Positions 5,382 through 6,352 of a stretch of 6,352 bases of DNA are shown piece after piece. Position 1 is the stretch's first letter. Each line of letters begins with the position of its first letter. Under the pieces are notes generated by a model. The model saw only the letters and a list, made by a program, of their open reading frames with translations, did no database searches and was not told where the DNA came from. The position numbers and the translations under genes were made by a program. The stretch comes from Ignavibacteriota bacterium (GTDB lineage Bacteria > Bacteroidota > Ignavibacteria > Tepidaquicellales > Tepidaquicellaceae), in the NCBI GenBank assembly GCA_003158365.1, contig PMIW01000164.1, positions 1 through 6,352 of the forward strand. Reading direction: 5' to 3'.

Positions 5382-6352
5382 ATGAAAAGACTTATTTTAA
5401 TATTATTGTTTTTTTCCTGTGTATCGCGGGCAGATACAACAAAAGTTCTTTTCATCGGGAACAGTTATACATACGTAAATGACCTGCCTTTACTTTTCAA
5501 AAATCTTTCAGCATCAGGCGGTAAAACAGTTTACACCGATATGCAGGCACCCGGCGGATATATGCTCGAAAATCACCTTACAACATCAGCAACGCTAGAT
5601 GCAATCAGAAGAGGTATATGGAATTACGTCGTATTGCAGGAGCAAAGCCAGGTTCCCGTTATCGAATACCTGAGATATTACAGCATGTATCCATCTGCGA
5701 TTAAGCTCGACAGCATTATAAAAGCATATAATCCGAATGCAGTAACGATTTTTTACATGACATGGGGAAGAAAAAACGGCGGACAGCAATGCATTGATAC
5801 TTCCTGCAGTCCTGTGTTCACAGATTTCTTTCATATGCAGGATTCGATGAAAGTATCTTACACAATGATTTCTAATATTCTTTCTGCCCTGCTTTCACCT
5901 GCGGGTGAAGCATGGAGAACGGCAAGGTTGATAAAACCGGATGTTAATTTATGGGATTCAGACGAGAGCCATCCGACGCTCGACGGTTCTTATCTTACAG
6001 CGTGCGTTTTTTATGCAAAAATATTCAACCGGAATCCTGCCGGGCTCAGTTATAACGGCGGACTGCCTGATTCATCGGCTTCTTTTTACCGGCAGTGCGC
6101 ATGGCAGACTGTGGGTGTAAGTAATATCAATTCTAATTCTCCTGAAAATTTTGCTTTATTTCAGAATTATCCGAACCCGTTTAATCCAAAAACAAATATC
6201 AAATATAAAATAGCAAATAACAAATTTATTACTTTGAAAGTATTCGACCTTCTAGGCAAAGAAATCTTAATATTAGTAAATAAAAAACAAGAACCGGGTA
6301 TTTATGAAGTAAGTTTCAACGGAGGAAATTTAGCAAGCGGAATTTATTTTTA
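5382..6352 (+). CDS. secreted SGNH/GDSL-type hydrolase (DUF4886-like) with T9SS sorting domain, 3' end cut by window
   Basis: An open frame from ATG at 5382 runs to the window edge without a stop, giving 323 codons. Residues 1-17 look like a signal peptide (cleavage probably SRA-D); the FFSC stretch is a poor lipobox. Residues of about 20-245 match the SGNH hydrolase fold, most like DUF4886 proteins: block I VLFIGNSYT (22-30) with catalytic Ser28, PGGY (57-60), VVLQEQSQ (83-90), FYMTWGRKNGG (124-134) and block V DESHP (194-198) with Asp194 and His197. These are usually esterases or acetyl-esterases acting on carbohydrates, but the substrate here is unknown. Residues 261-323 (QNYPNPFNPKT, KVFDLLGKEI, GGNLASGIYF) are the C-terminal sorting domain, like that of the propeller protein. 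Probably only about 10-25 residues are missing at the end, judging by the other copy. The protein is therefore predicted to be exported across both membranes. It diverges from the peptidase gene. Confidence 0.9.
   Translation, partial: MKRLILILLFFSCVSRADTTKVLFIGNSYTYVNDLPLLFKNLSASGGKTVYTDMQAPGGYMLENHLTTSATLDAIRRGIWNYVVLQEQSQVPVIEYLRYYSMYPSAIKLDSIIKAYNPNAVTIFYMTWGRKNGGQQCIDTSCSPVFTDFFHMQDSMKVSYTMISNILSALLSPAGEAWRTARLIKPDVNLWDSDESHPTLDGSYLTACVFYAKIFNRNPAGLSYNGGLPDSSASFYRQCAWQTVGVSNINSNSPENFALFQNYPNPFNPKTNIKYKIANNKFITLKVFDLLGKEILILVNKKQEPGIYEVSFNGGNLASGIYF

Noticed and set aside
5391..5424. Lipoprotein signal (Cys13) in the SGNH hydrolase
   Set aside because: The residues before the cysteine are FFS, not a proper lipobox, and a C-terminal sorting domain fits better with a signal peptidase I substrate.
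5595..5834. A 79-codon minus-strand frame
   Set aside because: It is antisense to the SGNH hydrolase gene, which has clear family motifs in this stretch.

Overview
The window looks like chromosomal DNA from a low-GC member of the Bacteroidota, most likely the Ignavibacteria branch or a close relative. The main evidence is two proteins ending in the 'QNYPNPFNP... KVYNILGKEIATLVNE... GVYFYKL' C-terminal sorting domain that is typical of secreted proteins in that group. Supporting evidence is AT-rich spacers, starts that mostly lack a strong Shine-Dalgarno, and one good match to the Bacteroidetes-type promoter (TTG-N19-TAnnTTTG). The taxonomic call is an inference from protein style, not a measured placement.

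Layout from left to right: (1) a complete urocanate hydratase gene, hutU, on the minus strand (57-1709); (2) a 200-bp AT-rich divergent spacer with a promoter candidate; (3) a small plus-strand gene (1910-2323) for a DNPH1/Rcl-type deoxynucleotide N-hydrolase; (4) a 367-bp non-coding stretch (2324-2690) with a cluster of direct and inverted repeats and a LacI-like palindrome; (5) a plus-strand gene (2691-4385) for a secreted Asp-box beta-propeller protein with a fibronectin-like module and a sorting domain; (6) a strong rho-independent terminator shared with (7) a convergent minus-strand gene (4459-5310) for a small exported HExxH metallopeptidase candidate; (8) a 71-bp divergent spacer; (9) a plus-strand gene starting at 5382 and running off the right edge, encoding a secreted SGNH/GDSL-type (DUF4886-like) hydrolase with the same sorting domain.

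The left third is housekeeping metabolism (histidine degradation, nucleotide clean-up). The right two thirds is an envelope/secretome neighbourhood: two predicted type IX secretion cargos flank an exported peptidase. The genes alternate in orientation, so no multi-gene operon is visible and nothing shows that they act in one pathway.

No mobile element, CRISPR array, tRNA or rRNA was seen. I did not find a clearly new biological system. The items most worth checking are the repeat cluster upstream of the propeller gene, the small unassigned gluzincin-like peptidase, and the stem-loop inside the 3' end of the propeller gene.
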